This document shows positions 21,928 through 33,900 of a stretch of DNA of 38,432 bases, one piece after another. The notes below the pieces were generated by a model that saw nothing but the letters and a program-made list of their open reading frames with translations, searched no databases and was not told where the DNA came from. The first letter of the stretch is position 1. Each line of letters opens with the position of its first letter. This stretch comes from Lactifluus volemus (taxonomy: Eukaryota > Basidiomycota > Agaricomycetes > Russulales > Russulaceae). The stretch is from NCBI GenBank assembly GCA_022376515.1, contig WTXI01000331.1:1-38432 (forward strand). The letters are read 5' to 3'. Position numbers and translations under genes: made by a program.

Positions 21928-23720
21928 TCATACAGAGGATGTACACATTACAACAGAGTTAGGGATAATAGTGGCATCGATGACTATTTCCAGATCAACG
22001 TGAACTTGAAACCCGTGATCGCTCATCTCGCGAACCTGATGAGCTCGGTTCATCGTTGGTCCACTCACTCCTTGGCCCTGTAGCGAAGAACAAGGCGGAT
22101 GCTGGTCCTGGTGGCGGTCCTCTAATTTCTACTCATCCCACTAGGTCAATAGCATATGTCCTTGCTTGGTATGGTACGTACCAAGCGGTTGCATGAGAAT
22201 GCGTTGACTCATGATCCCTGTGACTGCATAACTAAGCGATGCACTACAGCCAAAGAGGTCAGATCCGCCTCGACGAGTACGGGAAATACAAAGACTACCC
22301 AGACGATTGGATCATAGGATTGTCGTTTCGAAACAAGACGATGTTCAACACATTCACGGCTGTCGAGAAAGAGATCAGCTGTGGATGATTAGCCTAAGAA
22401 AGGAACATGCCCGTAAGCGCAACAAAGTACCCCAAGCCACTATACAATAACCTTGGTGTGTTGTAGAGCTTCTGACGGTCTTTAGTCGGAAGATGACTTA
22501 CATCTTTATAGATTTCGCGGCATGGGCACGAGCTAGAGCTGACGCGGTGTGCTTGAGGGAGGGTCTTTCAGATGTTGGAGTACTGCAAAGGGTCGGAGCT
22601 GACACGACTCTAAAGGGATGTGGCTTACACGCATTCCTTAGTCACGGTGGTCCCTAGCTTGAAAAGGTAGATAGTCGCAATAGATATTACGAGACAATCA
22701 TATAATACGGCTGCCAAGTAAACCGCCCAATTCGAGAGGGGCCGCTTTGGATGAGAATTCGTAATCATGCAGCTAAAGTCTTTTGTCAGGAGGGCTAGAT
22801 AGGGGGGAGGGGAACCAAACGTACTTTCCCTAGTCAGAAGCATAACCATGCAACAACTATACATCGCCGCCGCGAAACAAGAAAAGGATGTATTACTCAC
22901 ATTCACCATCACCGCTATATTGCGTAATGTAAATGAGCGGTAATGTCCGTGGAAGACTCTTAAACTCACGAATCCGCCCGTATTCAGCAGCAAATGCTTG
23001 GAACTATATTCATAGGTCAGCATGGCAATCCCCAGATCAAGAACGCTGACAACGGACCCCTACAACGATGAAATACGCGGGAAGAATGGTCCAAAGTACC
23101 CTGCGGCTCTTCTTGGAAATGCCGTGTGTCCTGAAGTTTGTTGTCGGACTCGAGCTGGGGGATAAAGGGCAGTCAAGGCTCACCGAAAACCTAAGATCGC
23201 TTGTGATATAACCAATTGGACCACTGCAGAATTGTCTAACTTGAGAGATAAAACAACCTGGAGCAATGACACTGACATTTGAATATGGGGGTGAGACGAT
23301 AGTAGTGGCGACAGAAATTAGGGGAGAAGTGGTGGTAGAAAAACCCCACATTGCTGGAGACAAGCACCATGATGCTGCAGTACCTACAGATCCAGTGAAA
23401 AAATGTATCAAGCGACCATATCGAAGAACATACCGAATAAGAATGAATAATATCAGGGTGACACTGGTATTCAAATTCAACGTTCAAGCTATATCTCCGA
23501 AGTCTTGCAGCGAGATTCTTACATGTCCCGTTTAGTAGACTTGTACAACCGATATTCCATAGGGAGGGTGAGGACAAAGCTAGCCTGATATGGGTGACGA
23601 AAAGAAGCGAGAGAAAGCAACGTACTCATAAGCGGCAATTGACAAAGATGCGGAACGCAAGTTGGTAGCCACTGTTATTGCGCCCTCACTTAGGACACCG
23701 GTGGTATTGGTAGCGGGCAT
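21928..23720 (-). CDS. DUF6533-type multi-pass membrane protein (copy B)
   Basis: Predicted 345 aa paralogue of copy A, in inverted orientation. Exons on the minus strand are 23720-23626, 23579-23523, 23463-23434, 23383-23277, 23223-23184, 23130-23058, 23003-22970, 22914-22901, 22830/22829-22825 (5 nt, GGAAA), 22772-22629, 22582-22502, 22451-22411, 22359-22299, 22243-22182 and 22121-21928. The start MPATNTTGVLSEGA leads to AAYDFVLTLPMEYRLY, then VTLILFILIRYCSIMVLV, SNVGFFYHHFSP, YRLTPIFK, SQAILGFR, LAAVLYDCLVISIATIYL, LLYSGLGYFVALT, IQSSG and YAVTGIMSQRIL, with a tail containing FQVHVDLEIVID. Lengths of exons 2-9 and 12-14 equal those of copy A. Exon 11 is 60 nt longer than in A, in frame. 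The 12th intron starts with GC, as in A. No stop interrupts the chain. Confidence 0.7.
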
Positions 23721-26700
23721 GTCCGGGATACGGGAAGTACGGGGAAATTGGGGGAGAGCAACCTTGTCGTGGGGATCATGAAAAACGTTCAGTGGTACTT
23801 ATGAAATCTGCGATGCCGTCATGCCATGTTTCGAGCTGAGCCAAGGTCTGTGTCTGGAATTCCTCCATGATCAAATAATGTCAATCCGGGTCATGCGCCG
23901 AGACGACTCCGTGGCTAGGTATTGTTTCAAGCGCAGTGTTACCAGATCGAGAGAGAGTATGCCATAACGTACCGGTTACAGTTGTTGCAACATATACAAT
24001 TTGTGCCTAGTGGCTGAGGCTATTCGAAATTAGGCACACCCGTCAACCACGGCCAGTTTAACTGACTGACAAGTACAGTCATCCTTGGAGATGTCAAGCA
24101 GTGCCATGCCACTCGTCCCATGGAGCAAAGGTGCCACTGAGCCGAAGGGGAGGTTGAGGACAGGCCCAGGTTTAGGCTACCTCGATATGACAGGTGTTGC
24201 CACTGATCACAGTTGATGTGAGTGATGGCGTCACTATACTCAATCAGTGGGGTTATGATAGATCTGACTGGATACAGATTCCAGGTCGAATATCTCAAAC
24301 TCACACTGGACTTTTCAAGGGATCTATTAAATAAACCGAAAACTTAATTCCTATACAGCTAGAGGAACCACATCACCTAAGGGGTTAAAGTGCTTGCGTT
24401 GCAAATCAACCCAGGGTAAGTAGAAGTAGATCGCATGTAAACCGAAACAAAGTCCAGTGGGTATTGGTCTGTGCGTCTGTGAGATATTTTATATGGCACT
24501 GGCACGCGAACATCCCGCACAGTTATCGTCGGAATATTCGGATAAGCCATGCTGTAGCACCTAGGCAGAACCGATGGCTGATTAAGCCTTGGATGGAGTC
24601 GCTAATTCTTTCATTAAAGGGGAATACGTACAGTTTATTGGTCACGGCATGGCTTCGTGACCAAGGAAGACGCCCAATTAAGGGATGGCAGTGCATCTCA
24701 AAGTATCTGGGGCTAAAGCTCCGCTCTGAAATTTTATATGTATGAGATGCTCAACGACGCGACGGTGAAGGACATTGTCAAACCAAGAACACCTATAAAT
24801 TACCGCCGAATTAGGACGAGTTGTTGCTGTTTGACTAATCCAGATTAAGTTAGCTAATTTCCGTGGTCACGAGAAGCGGCAGAGACGTTGAGGCCGGACT
24901 CTGCACCGTCCTTGTCACATTTGGTTGTTCTCTCATCATCACCCGATTCCTTGATGAGGATGGCACTTTTTCTACTGTCACGCAAGCTGTGGTGATTGCC
25001 CAACTTACGGACTGAGCAGGACAAATTTTCTAACATGCCAATCATGACGTGTAGTGTCGACATTTTGTTAGTCACCTGCCAGAAACAGAGACGGGTAGCG
25101 CCATTGACGCATGCAGTCGGGATCCTCATGGTTATTGTCACTGTCGGTAGTCCGATAGGCCTGACAATTCAGAGATAGTGCAGCCTTGCAATCGAGACAC
25201 TTCATAGAATCGTCGTCGTCACCAGCTGCATCAAAGCACGGTAGAACAAATTATTATCGTGCGAGGTGTCGTGGTCACTGAAATCGTCAATGAGTGGGAA
25301 ACTTGGTGTCCCAGTCCTGTGTCCTTGGGCGCAAACCAGTGATCGGTTCCTGGATCGGCACAGACCGAAGAAAGACGATGGAATGGATAGTTTAATAAGA
25401 TCACTGGGTTGTTGTAATGTCAGTGAAATTTTTTTGACGCCACCACTGCCCTGCTGATAGTAGGTAAGACAGATGGAGATGGAGAGCCAAAAATTGAAAA
25501 AATGGTCACGTGAATTACCGGCAGGGACCGCAAGCCGGATTATCACAATTCACGAGAACTTTCTGCCATTGTGCAGTGATGGAGGAGCATACATCCATCT
25601 GGTTCGCTGTTGTGTAGCCGTAGGGTCAATTGGTCCATGAGGAGAGACCAAGGTAGACCGAGAATGAAATACTTGATCTTTGATGACCGTTAGTCCGTTA
25701 CTAGTACGGCCGTCGTATATGGAAAAGTATGCAAGACGGAAAAGCAGCGTCGGATGGAGCATGTCACATAACCAATGACTGACTAGAGGTTTCGAATCTC
25801 TTGTAGGGACAAATTTGAGATGTAACCACAGATGACCCACTTCCTGCATCTTATGTATCACCGATACCGTGTGCAGGCCCAGGCCCCAGGGAACAATCGG
25901 AGAAAGAGGGTAAATTCTAAGCCACTTTTCAAGTACAGCAGCGACCATTAAAAAAGTCTGTCGGAGGCAGAGACTGTGTTATTATGAACCTGGGGGATTG
26001 TACCAGTTCTAGCCATTTATTTACCTGGCGCACCTACCCTTAGCAGTGGAGAGGCACAAGCCTGGGCATTGCACATCAACCACATCGCCAACCACATCCA
26101 TGTTCAGCTGAGCTAACTCGGCTACTCTCTGGTCCTAGTTTTTGAGTGGCCAAAAGTGCTATTAGATGGGTTGCAGTGTAACCTGACAAGCCCACGCACG
26201 CCTCTGTTTTCTCAATTCTGCATGTTACGAGACCTGGGCATATCGAGCCATTATTTCATTACAATCCGCACGGTCCTGTTAGATCTGAATGCAGTATCCG
26301 AGGGCATGACGTTGCCCCAATCATTGGGAAGAGTACCAGATTGGAAGATGCAATGTCATTCTGTGGCCTTAACCATACGATCAGCACAATTGGCCATTGC
26401 TTGCTCCATTCTAGGCTGGGGGACCCCGAAACCATGAGAAGGCGCCGAGAGTGTGCAAGTGAGTGCTCAATTACTTGAAAGATATAGATGCCAAGAACAT
26501 TGTCGTTGGTATGACTTTTGGAAACAACATTTGCCCAGATGACGCCTCAAAAGTCAAGGAAAGACATTCTCCCAGACGGAAGATATGTCGTAGACTGTCA
26601 ACGTCACGGTAAGGAAGTTGTGAAGAAGGTTTGGCCAGATTAAAACCCGTCGGCTTAGATGCCAGGTATATATCTACTAGTAAATCAGAAATCGAAACAA

Positions 26701-27343
26701 GAATCGAAATCTGAGAATTCGCTAACGTGGACGACGACATCGTTACTCCGTTTTCTGTTGTGTTATGTCTTCTGTTGACCTAAAGTTCCTTGGCTCTATA
26801 TTTTGGCCGTCGGCGTCGTCAGGACAATAAAAAAGCAATAAGTGAGACGGTCGACCCGGGCCAGTTTGATCAAGCAGAGCAAATGTGGCTGAGGGATCTG
26901 AATCGCCTTGCACGCTCACGCTGCGGCAACCCGGAGTGGGCTCGCTGTCGCGCAATTGGAGTCAGGGGTACTCTATTGCTCTAAGTTCCGTCCGCGATGA
27001 GGGGCGGGCGCCTTGAGAACATGTTCCATTACTAAATCAAATCGATCATATGATCTCAATCTTCGGCGTTGTCCAACAACAGTTGCTGGCCCGGCAATCT
27101 GTAGCCCATCCACGGTATGGCAGGGAATGGCCCACTATTCAATATGTGAACTGCCAGTGTGGGCTTAGATGGACTTGTAATGACCCAGTTTGGTTGGCTA
27201 CTGTATGCAGATGACCCGGAGTCCCAACCAAATGACACGGTGACACCCTATATATGGATTAGCTTTTCCTGGGCCAACTGAAGATTTCGGTTGGGTTCTA
27301 TTTTGCGCGTTAATTCCAGAGGCGGACGTTGTTGCCCACTACC
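23721..27343. other. 3.6-kb stretch without a confident gene
   Basis: This lies between the divergent starts of DUF6533 copy B and the antiporter. I see open frames but no recognised family. The best candidate is a minus-strand frame, 26740-26475, that can be joined over a GT-CAG intron to 26415-26259 to give 140 residues, with no known motif. The region just left of 27343 should hold the antiporter promoter. Confidence 0.45.
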
Positions 27344-30300
27344 ATGACCGAGTCCCCCCAGATCTCAAGTCTAAGCACAAGCCTCGCTCAACTGGCCGCT
27401 CAAAGGCGGGCGGCACCGGACCAGGTAAATTTTGTCTCTTTTTCTGGTTCGAACCTAGTTTACTGTCTCTAGGGTGGACTCTTAACGGGGAAAGATCCAA
27501 CACAGTACAATCCATCTGATCCACTGCGATTATGGATTATTCAAGTTGGTCAGTCTGTTCCGTCCTGCCGCTCCAGAGACGGCGATATCTAAATCCGTCA
27601 CAGGCATCATCATCATCACCACCCAGCTTCTTTATCTTGTACTGCGCAGGTTGCGACAGCCCCGAGTGATTGCAGAGGTACTTGGTGGGATTCTTCTCGG
27701 TGCGATTTCTTCTACCCTCCTGGTGTGCCGTTCAACTGAGCAGCCAGCTAGGCCCGACTGCCTTTGGTCGTATACCCGGTTTCTCCAAGCACATCTTCCC
27801 AAGCCAATCAATACCCTTTCTTTCTCTTTCCGCCAACATTGGGCTGTGTCTCTTCCTCTTCCTTGTTGGGCTCGAGATTGACGTGTCGATTATCCGCCGC
27901 AATGCGCGTCTCTCTGTCGCCGTTGCCGGTGCCGGCATTGTCATTCCATTCGCATTTGGCGCTGCGCTCGCGATCCCCCTATACAAGCACTTCATCGAGT
28001 CGACTCAGGTGTCATATACACATTTCATGCTCTTCACTGGCGTCGCATACTCCATCACAGCTTTCCCTGTGCTGTGCCGCATACTAACGGAGCTCAAGCT
28101 GCTTGACACGACCGTCGGGATAGTGGTCCTATCTGCAGGTGTTGGCAACGATATCATTGGCTGGACGTTACTTGCTCTCAGCGTTGCTCTTGTTAACGCC
28201 GGAAGTGGACTCACGGCGTTGTGGGTCCTGTTGGTCTGCATCGGATGGACGCTCTTTATGTTATTTCTCGTGAGCAGGGTGCTGCTCTGGTTCGCCCACA
28301 ACACAGGCTCGATCGAGAATGGCCCGACTATATTTTTCATGACAATCACGATTCTAACCCTGTTTTCTTCGGCATTTTTCACCGACGTCATTGGCGTTCA
28401 CGCGATATTCGGTAGGGTCTTTCACATTGGTAGGTTAATATCTTTCAACTTGATGTATGCACAGGTGCATTTCTCGCCGGAATCATTGTTCCGCGTGAAG
28501 GTGGTCTCACAATTGCACTCACCGAGAAGTTGGAAGATATGGTCTCAGTAATTTTCCTGCCTTTAGTGAGCCCCCATTGTTTCTGTTCGCCTGCATAAGG
28601 TCATAGTCTCCAGTATTTTACACTCTCTGGTTTGTCGACTGACCTTGGATTGCTAAATACGGGCAAGTCTGCCGACGCAATGCTATGTTTGGATGACTGA
28701 CGGAAGTTCTTATAATAGGAACGATCTGGGGATATACGATTGCTATCTTTACCCTTGCCTTCATTGGTAAATTTGGTGGGTGTACTATAGCGGCTAGATT
28801 CTCTGGCTTCGACTGGCGTGAGGCCAGCACCATAGGAACCCTGATGAGTTGTAAAGGGTCAGCAGGGCCAATTGTGATAGCATTTTTGTTTCTAAAACCT
28901 ATCATCTAGGCTTATCGAGTTGATCGTCCTCAACGTGGGTCTGTCTGCCGGTATCTTGACGAGGGTAAGTCATAATTTACCTTTTCATATTCAAAGTGTC
29001 ACCTGCTCTGCAGCTTGTCTTTTCGATGTTCGTTCTTGAGGCACTTGTCCTCACCTGTGCGACTACGCCCATTGTTTCCTTCCTTTACCCTCCTCATCTC
29101 CGTACGCGGGCTACTGCTACTGGCTCACCGTTTGGGAATATTCGGGATCACAAGGACAAGGAGAGTGGAACCGGCAACCCCGTGTTCGATGTAAAACAAA
29201 ATGACGACGGTGTCTGGAAGCGTCGTTTCACTGTTGTCCTGGACAAGCTTGAGCATCTTCCCAGCATGATGGCGATCACCCAACTCCTTCAGCCACCACC
29301 ACCGGCCTACGCTCAGGCAGAAAGTTCGACCACCAACCAAAGCACCAGTAAGGAGGCCGAAGCTCATTTTGGTGCGCTACGCCTCATCGAGCTGGCCGAC
29401 CGACCCTCGGATGTGATGAAGTCATCTGCTACGGATGCGCTGCTGCATACAGACCCTTTACTTGGGATTTTCCGCACTTTTGCCGAACTAAATGGGCTGT
29501 CTGTATCAGCTGCCCTTTCTATCGTGCCGTTTGATGCTCTTGCCTACAGCGTGGGTGAGCACGTTCGTGCCAGGGATACCCAACTCGTGCTTGTGCCGTG
29601 GCTTCCTTCAGCTCAAGCTCCGGAGATCACAGAGGCAGGCATGGTGCAAGATGGCAGCCCATTTGATCCGCTCTTCCGCACCGATCACTCCACATCCCTC
29701 GTCCACTCGCACTTTGTGCGGGGCATCTTTGCGCATGCAGATACGAACGTCGCACTCCTCATCTGCCGGGCACCGTTCGGCGTACGCGAACAAACACACC
29801 TGTTCCTGCCTTTTGTTGGCGGGCCTGATGACCGACTTGCCTTGGACTTTGTCGTGCAACTGTGCGCCAATCCACGCGTCCGTGCGACGGTAGTGCGCAT
29901 AACTAAGCGCGACATCTCGGTCGATGTCTCACCCCCGGAATCACCGCATCTTCGTGCAGAAGAAACCGCGCAGGCGACCGGAGCAACCATCACATCTGTA
30001 AGTAACAGTTCAGCACATATTCAACACCCTTTTCTATTGGTAGTTGACAAGGTGCTGTGTGCATCGGACCGTGTAGGTGACGGGCTTTCCGGACACCATG
30101 TATGGCAAGGCGACGACCCAGACCAAGCTGCAGTCCGAGACAGCCGACGGTGTCACGTGGGCGAAGTACACTACCAAGCCATCTTCTGGATCTGCGGCGA
30201 CGGTCGACCCCACGCTGAACGAGGCACTGTCGCGCGTCACGTTCGAGGAGCTTGCGAGCCCTACCCCGCTACACGCCGCGCTGCATCACGCGCGCACGCT

Positions 30301-30508
30301 AAAACAGCGTCCGATCGTCGTCGTTGGCAGGTCGCGCCGTCTCGCGGTGGAGGATCATCATGCGGAACTTCGCATGTTGGAAGGGGAGCATAGCGCGGTG
30401 CGCGCTGATGTGCGGAAGACCGTTGGGGACATCGGGACGGCATTTGTGAGTGCGGGCTTTGACGCAAATATGTTTGTGATGCAGGCTTCTAGTGTGCAGT
30501 TGGATTAA
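27344..30508 (+). CDS. KHA1-type K+(Na+)/H+ antiporter
   Basis: Predicted 890 aa monovalent cation/proton antiporter (CPA2 family) of internal membranes, exchanging K+ for H+ in pH and cation homeostasis. Exons are 27344-27424, 27473-27548, 27604-27699, 27752-28411, 28465-28565, 28614-28662, 28719-28857, 28910-28964, 29014-29997 and 30077-30508; total length is an exact multiple of three. The first half is the Na+/H+ exchanger domain of about 12 membrane spans: LGGILLGPTAFGRIPGF, FLVGLEID, the AGVGNDIIGWTLLALS span with the key Asn-Asp, FGAFLAGIIVPREGG and SCKGLIELIVLNVGLSAGI. The hydrophilic second half, about 450 residues, resembles the CHX/KHA1 cytosolic region. Length is close to yeast Kha1 (about 870 aa). 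The intron at 28663-28718 starts with GC (GCAAGT). Its 3' end lies 298 bp from that of NOP56, convergent. Confidence 0.92.
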
Positions 30509-30806
30509 AAGGACGTTCTGTGAGACAGGCACAACTGATACCCGGCTCGTCTCTGTGAGACGCAACATTCATACACAGATTTACGACTCATTACGATGTT
30601 GCTCATCATACCATCCTGTGTAAACAGTTCACGATTGACCATACGTTGTTGTTTCTTGTCACGTTGCTGCTAGAGCTTTGTCGAGCTTTTCAGTCAACAG
30701 ATCTAGAGTTGAGGCGATCACAAGGAGCGATATTATATGCGCAGGGCATAATTTACTGATATGCAAAAAGCGTGAACATGATGAGAAAGAAAGGAAGATG
30801 AGAGTA

Positions 30807-32654
30807 TCAAGGTTTGGCCTTCTTTTCCTTCTTCCTCTTTTCCTTCTCTTTCTCCTTTTTGTCTTTTTTCTCCTTTTTGGGGGATGTGTCCTGATGATAT
30901 GCGGGGATGATTCTTTCAGGGAGGGTACACGAAAAAGCAATATCGCTCACCTCTGCCGCCTCTAGCTTAAGCTCAAGCTTCTTCTTCTTCTTCAACGCCT
31001 TCTTCTCCTCCTTCGATAGCTTCACCTTTTTCACTGGCTCGCCATCCCCGCCGTCCTCGTCCTCGTCACCGTCCAGCTCCATCTCATCTGCCTTCCGCTT
31101 CTTTTTCTTCTTGTCTTTTTTCTTCGGTGGTTCCGCTTCGATCAGAGGAAGTATAGGCTCCGCATCCGCCATGTCCTCATCCGAGTCATCCTTCTCCAGA
31201 GCGAGCTGGTCGATGACTTTACGAATCGCGTCGGAGTTCTTTCCAGGTGGGGCACCGGTCTCGAAGAACGTGAGGCGTTCTTCTACTTGCTGGCGTAATG
31301 CTTCACCAAACTTGGGCGTTGGTGTATCTGTAGTGGGGACACAAGTCAGATAAACGATGAGATAGGCGCAGGGTGCGATTTTCACCAGAGAAGCAGTCGA
31401 TGCGGGACGCGATGGAGCATTTGTTGGCAAGGAAGCGTGAGATGCGGCCTTTGTGTCTGGGACCCGCGCGACCGATGAAGGACGAGTGGTAGATCAGACC
31501 GTACTGGAGAGGGTGTGGGTATGGTCAGGTTGAAGCAAAGAGGGAGTATTACCCACCTTGGGCGTGTTGCCCTTGGTTTTGAGAGCACGGAAAAGTGCCT
31601 TTTCTGCGCCGAGGATCTGTACCGTGCTGGCCGGGTACTTGCTAAGGTTGGTTAAGGATCCGGCGTGACTGATGAGGCGAGCACCAATGCGCTCGCCAAG
31701 CAGAGCGGTGAGGCTGGGAGCGACGAGATTCATTTTTTCGGCGAGGTATGAAGTGAGAGACTTGCGATAGTCAGCGATGGACACGACACGTGTGGCGAAA
31801 GCAGAGATGTTGAGCATGTCGATCTCGGCGAGGATCGAACCCATGGAACCGGCAGCGGCGTCGACAACATTCTGTGCTCGCGTAGTATCGTCGCCGAGAA
31901 GGGAGGCAAGTTCGGGGACCTTGTCCGCGGTGAGTGTTTCCTTGGCACCGATGAACTTGGCAACCCGAGCGTACTCGTAGTTGTCCGGCACGAGTTTGAC
32001 AAGTTCAGGGAAATGATAGCCATACCATTCGCGTATTCGCATGGAGAAGAGGTTGACGTCTTTATCAAGCTGATCGAGAAGGGCAATAGCCTGAATGATC
32101 ATGTTGTCGACGCGATTCACGTTGAACTTTAACTTTGAGCGCGAGTAGGAATGGCCAAGCCCGAGCTGGGCCTTTGTGAGGTCATCTGCTTGTAAACCTT
32201 TGAGCAACTTTGGCGCGTGGAAGCGGATTCCGCGGATGAGTTCCATTGTTGACTCGGAGGTGTCGCATTTCAGTTTGAGCTCTACCTTGATAGAGTTGGC
32301 TAGGATCGGTTCCGAGACCCCAAGGACGATAGATGAACCGCTAGAAGGTTTTGACAGGTTAAGCTCGAGGAGTGCCCTCAAATCCTCGTTGACCGTGCCT
32401 ATGCCGACGTGAGAAACAAGATGAGAGGGAGCGGCAACTCTAAACGCACCTTCCGAAATATCGTTCGCATTCTCTAGAGCATTGGCGGCGCTTTTGAACG
32501 GGGAAAAGCTCACCAAAGAGACCATTTTTTTAAATTTCCCCAAATCTTGGACGGATTTCTGTACGGCCGCTGCCATGGCGGCGAGTTCCTCCCGAAGCTT
32601 GACCTCAAAGATAGCATACCCCGACGCGGACTCGAAGAGGACGTGTGTGGCCAT
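30807..32654 (-). CDS. NOP56: Nucleolar protein Nop56
   Basis: Core protein of box C/D snoRNPs, working with Nop58, fibrillarin and Snu13 in rRNA 2'-O-methylation and pre-rRNA processing in the nucleolus. Predicted 558 aa from exons 32654-31557, 31503-31386, 31327-30951 and 30890-30807. Order: N-terminal NOP5NT domain beginning [18 protein letters not shown], a central coiled coil, then the Nop domain with [20 protein letters not shown], the signature [20 protein letters not shown] (the last residues joined by splicing) and [12 protein letters not shown], and an acidic/lysine-rich KKE/KKK tail typical of the family. The start is ATG 32654; the frame opens 12 codons earlier but has no ATG there. 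The third intron (30891-30950) is exactly 60 nt without an in-frame stop, so its retention would add 20 residues (578 aa). Confidence 0.96.
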
Positions 32655-33900
32655 GTCGAGGATATCTTTTCTGGTCGTCGACGTCGACAACGACGAGAGA
32701 ACAAATTACATAATCATGGTGGTGCCACCAAACAAGCGCAGTGCTAGTACAGTACTGGTGGACCACCACCATTCTTTATCCCGAACAACCCATCACATTT
32801 CCGACCCGACCGTATCATCCAGGCATGATGTTTGGCTTATGAGCTTAGTCCAGTTCCCTTTTCATTTTGTTTTTCACTTTTTTTTTTATCAAGACAGCTA
32901 CATTGTCGTTTGCTGTGCGTGGCGGTGTTGTGAATCTCACAACGTAATTCCGTGATGTGATCCGACTTATCATGTGCGGCGGTGTCCTCGTGCATAGGTT
33001 TGACTGTCATATTATATTGGGCTGTTGGAAACAGGGACATCTTTGTAGAATGTGTCCGCGCCTACTCCCCTCAACCGGAGCGTGTGTTCCATCACGACCA
33101 TTCTCCAACTAATAACCCCCCATCTCACGTTCTTTTCCTCGTCCGATTAGCGCGCTTTTCGAGATTCGATCTCATTGCTTTAGGAACGTTCCATAAATCG
33201 GGTCGTTTCTCCGAAGCACCTGGGTCATGCCTCATGCCTCGGGTCTAGGTTTCCAGTGGCTCATCCACACTCCGGGGTTTCGTGCGCATTGGCATAGTGC
33301 GGACCATGGAACCCATTCCTCACCTCAGACCTAGGAAGCGTTACCAACCTAACCTAGTTGGCTGGCTGGACGGAGGAAAAAAATTCAATTCAACACAGAG
33401 CAGGGAAGCCGGTGCAGTGCAGGAGGGCAGGGCAAGGCAGGGCAGGCGCTTACCCGATTCCCCAAAGATAATCGCCTCAGACGGGCGTCAAGTGACGAGA
33501 GTAAACCCTAGGGAGAAAGCACCGCGATTACTTTCACGGATACCTACTGCGGTCCGGGATATAGGTACGAGATTGCGCACGGTCATTGCCTCATGTCAAA
33601 GGGGAGGACATATATCACTTCGTAGCGTGCCTTCTCGGCTTGCGTTTCCCCCCACGCCCCCTCGTCCTCCCCCCCGCTCGCAGCAGGTTCATATAGCTGC
33701 AGTCCCTTGAATGCGGGGGCTCCGCGCTGACGATCCGAACTTCCCTCCCCTATTCCTTCTCTCTCTAATACTGGGTAACCTTCCCCCTCCCCACCCAACT
33801 TATGTGAGCTCACAACGGACTGATCTTTTCAGTTTCGTCTCTCGCCCTTTGTTCCGTCTGTCCCGTCCGTCTTACGATTAAGCCGTCCAATCGCACCACG
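32655..33900. other. Divergent promoter region, NOP56 / DUF6699-like gene
   Basis: About 1.25 kb separates the two divergent start codons. The right end (33640-33900) is strongly C/T-rich, typical of fungal core promoters and leaders. No third gene is supported: open frames here are short or antisense and lack motifs. Confidence 0.55.

Noticed and set aside
22262..22390. Plus-strand frame reading GQIRLDEYGKYKDYPDDW
   Set aside because: It looked protein-like at first, but it is the antisense of exon 13, its intron and exon 12 of DUF6533 copy B, whose sense strand matches copy A.
30509..30806. snoRNA or other small RNA near NOP56
   Set aside because: NOP56 introns in some eukaryotes host box C/D snoRNAs, but the introns here (53, 58 and 60 nt) are too short, and no paired C and D boxes were seen in the spacer.
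30907..31353. 148-residue plus-strand frame rich in Ser and Phe
   Set aside because: It is the antisense of the Lys/Glu-rich NOP56 tail; GAA/AAG codons read as TTC/CTT.
32655..32690. N-terminal extension of NOP56 (12 codons)
   Set aside because: The extension has no ATG, and the family start MATHVLFE matches the ATG at 32654.
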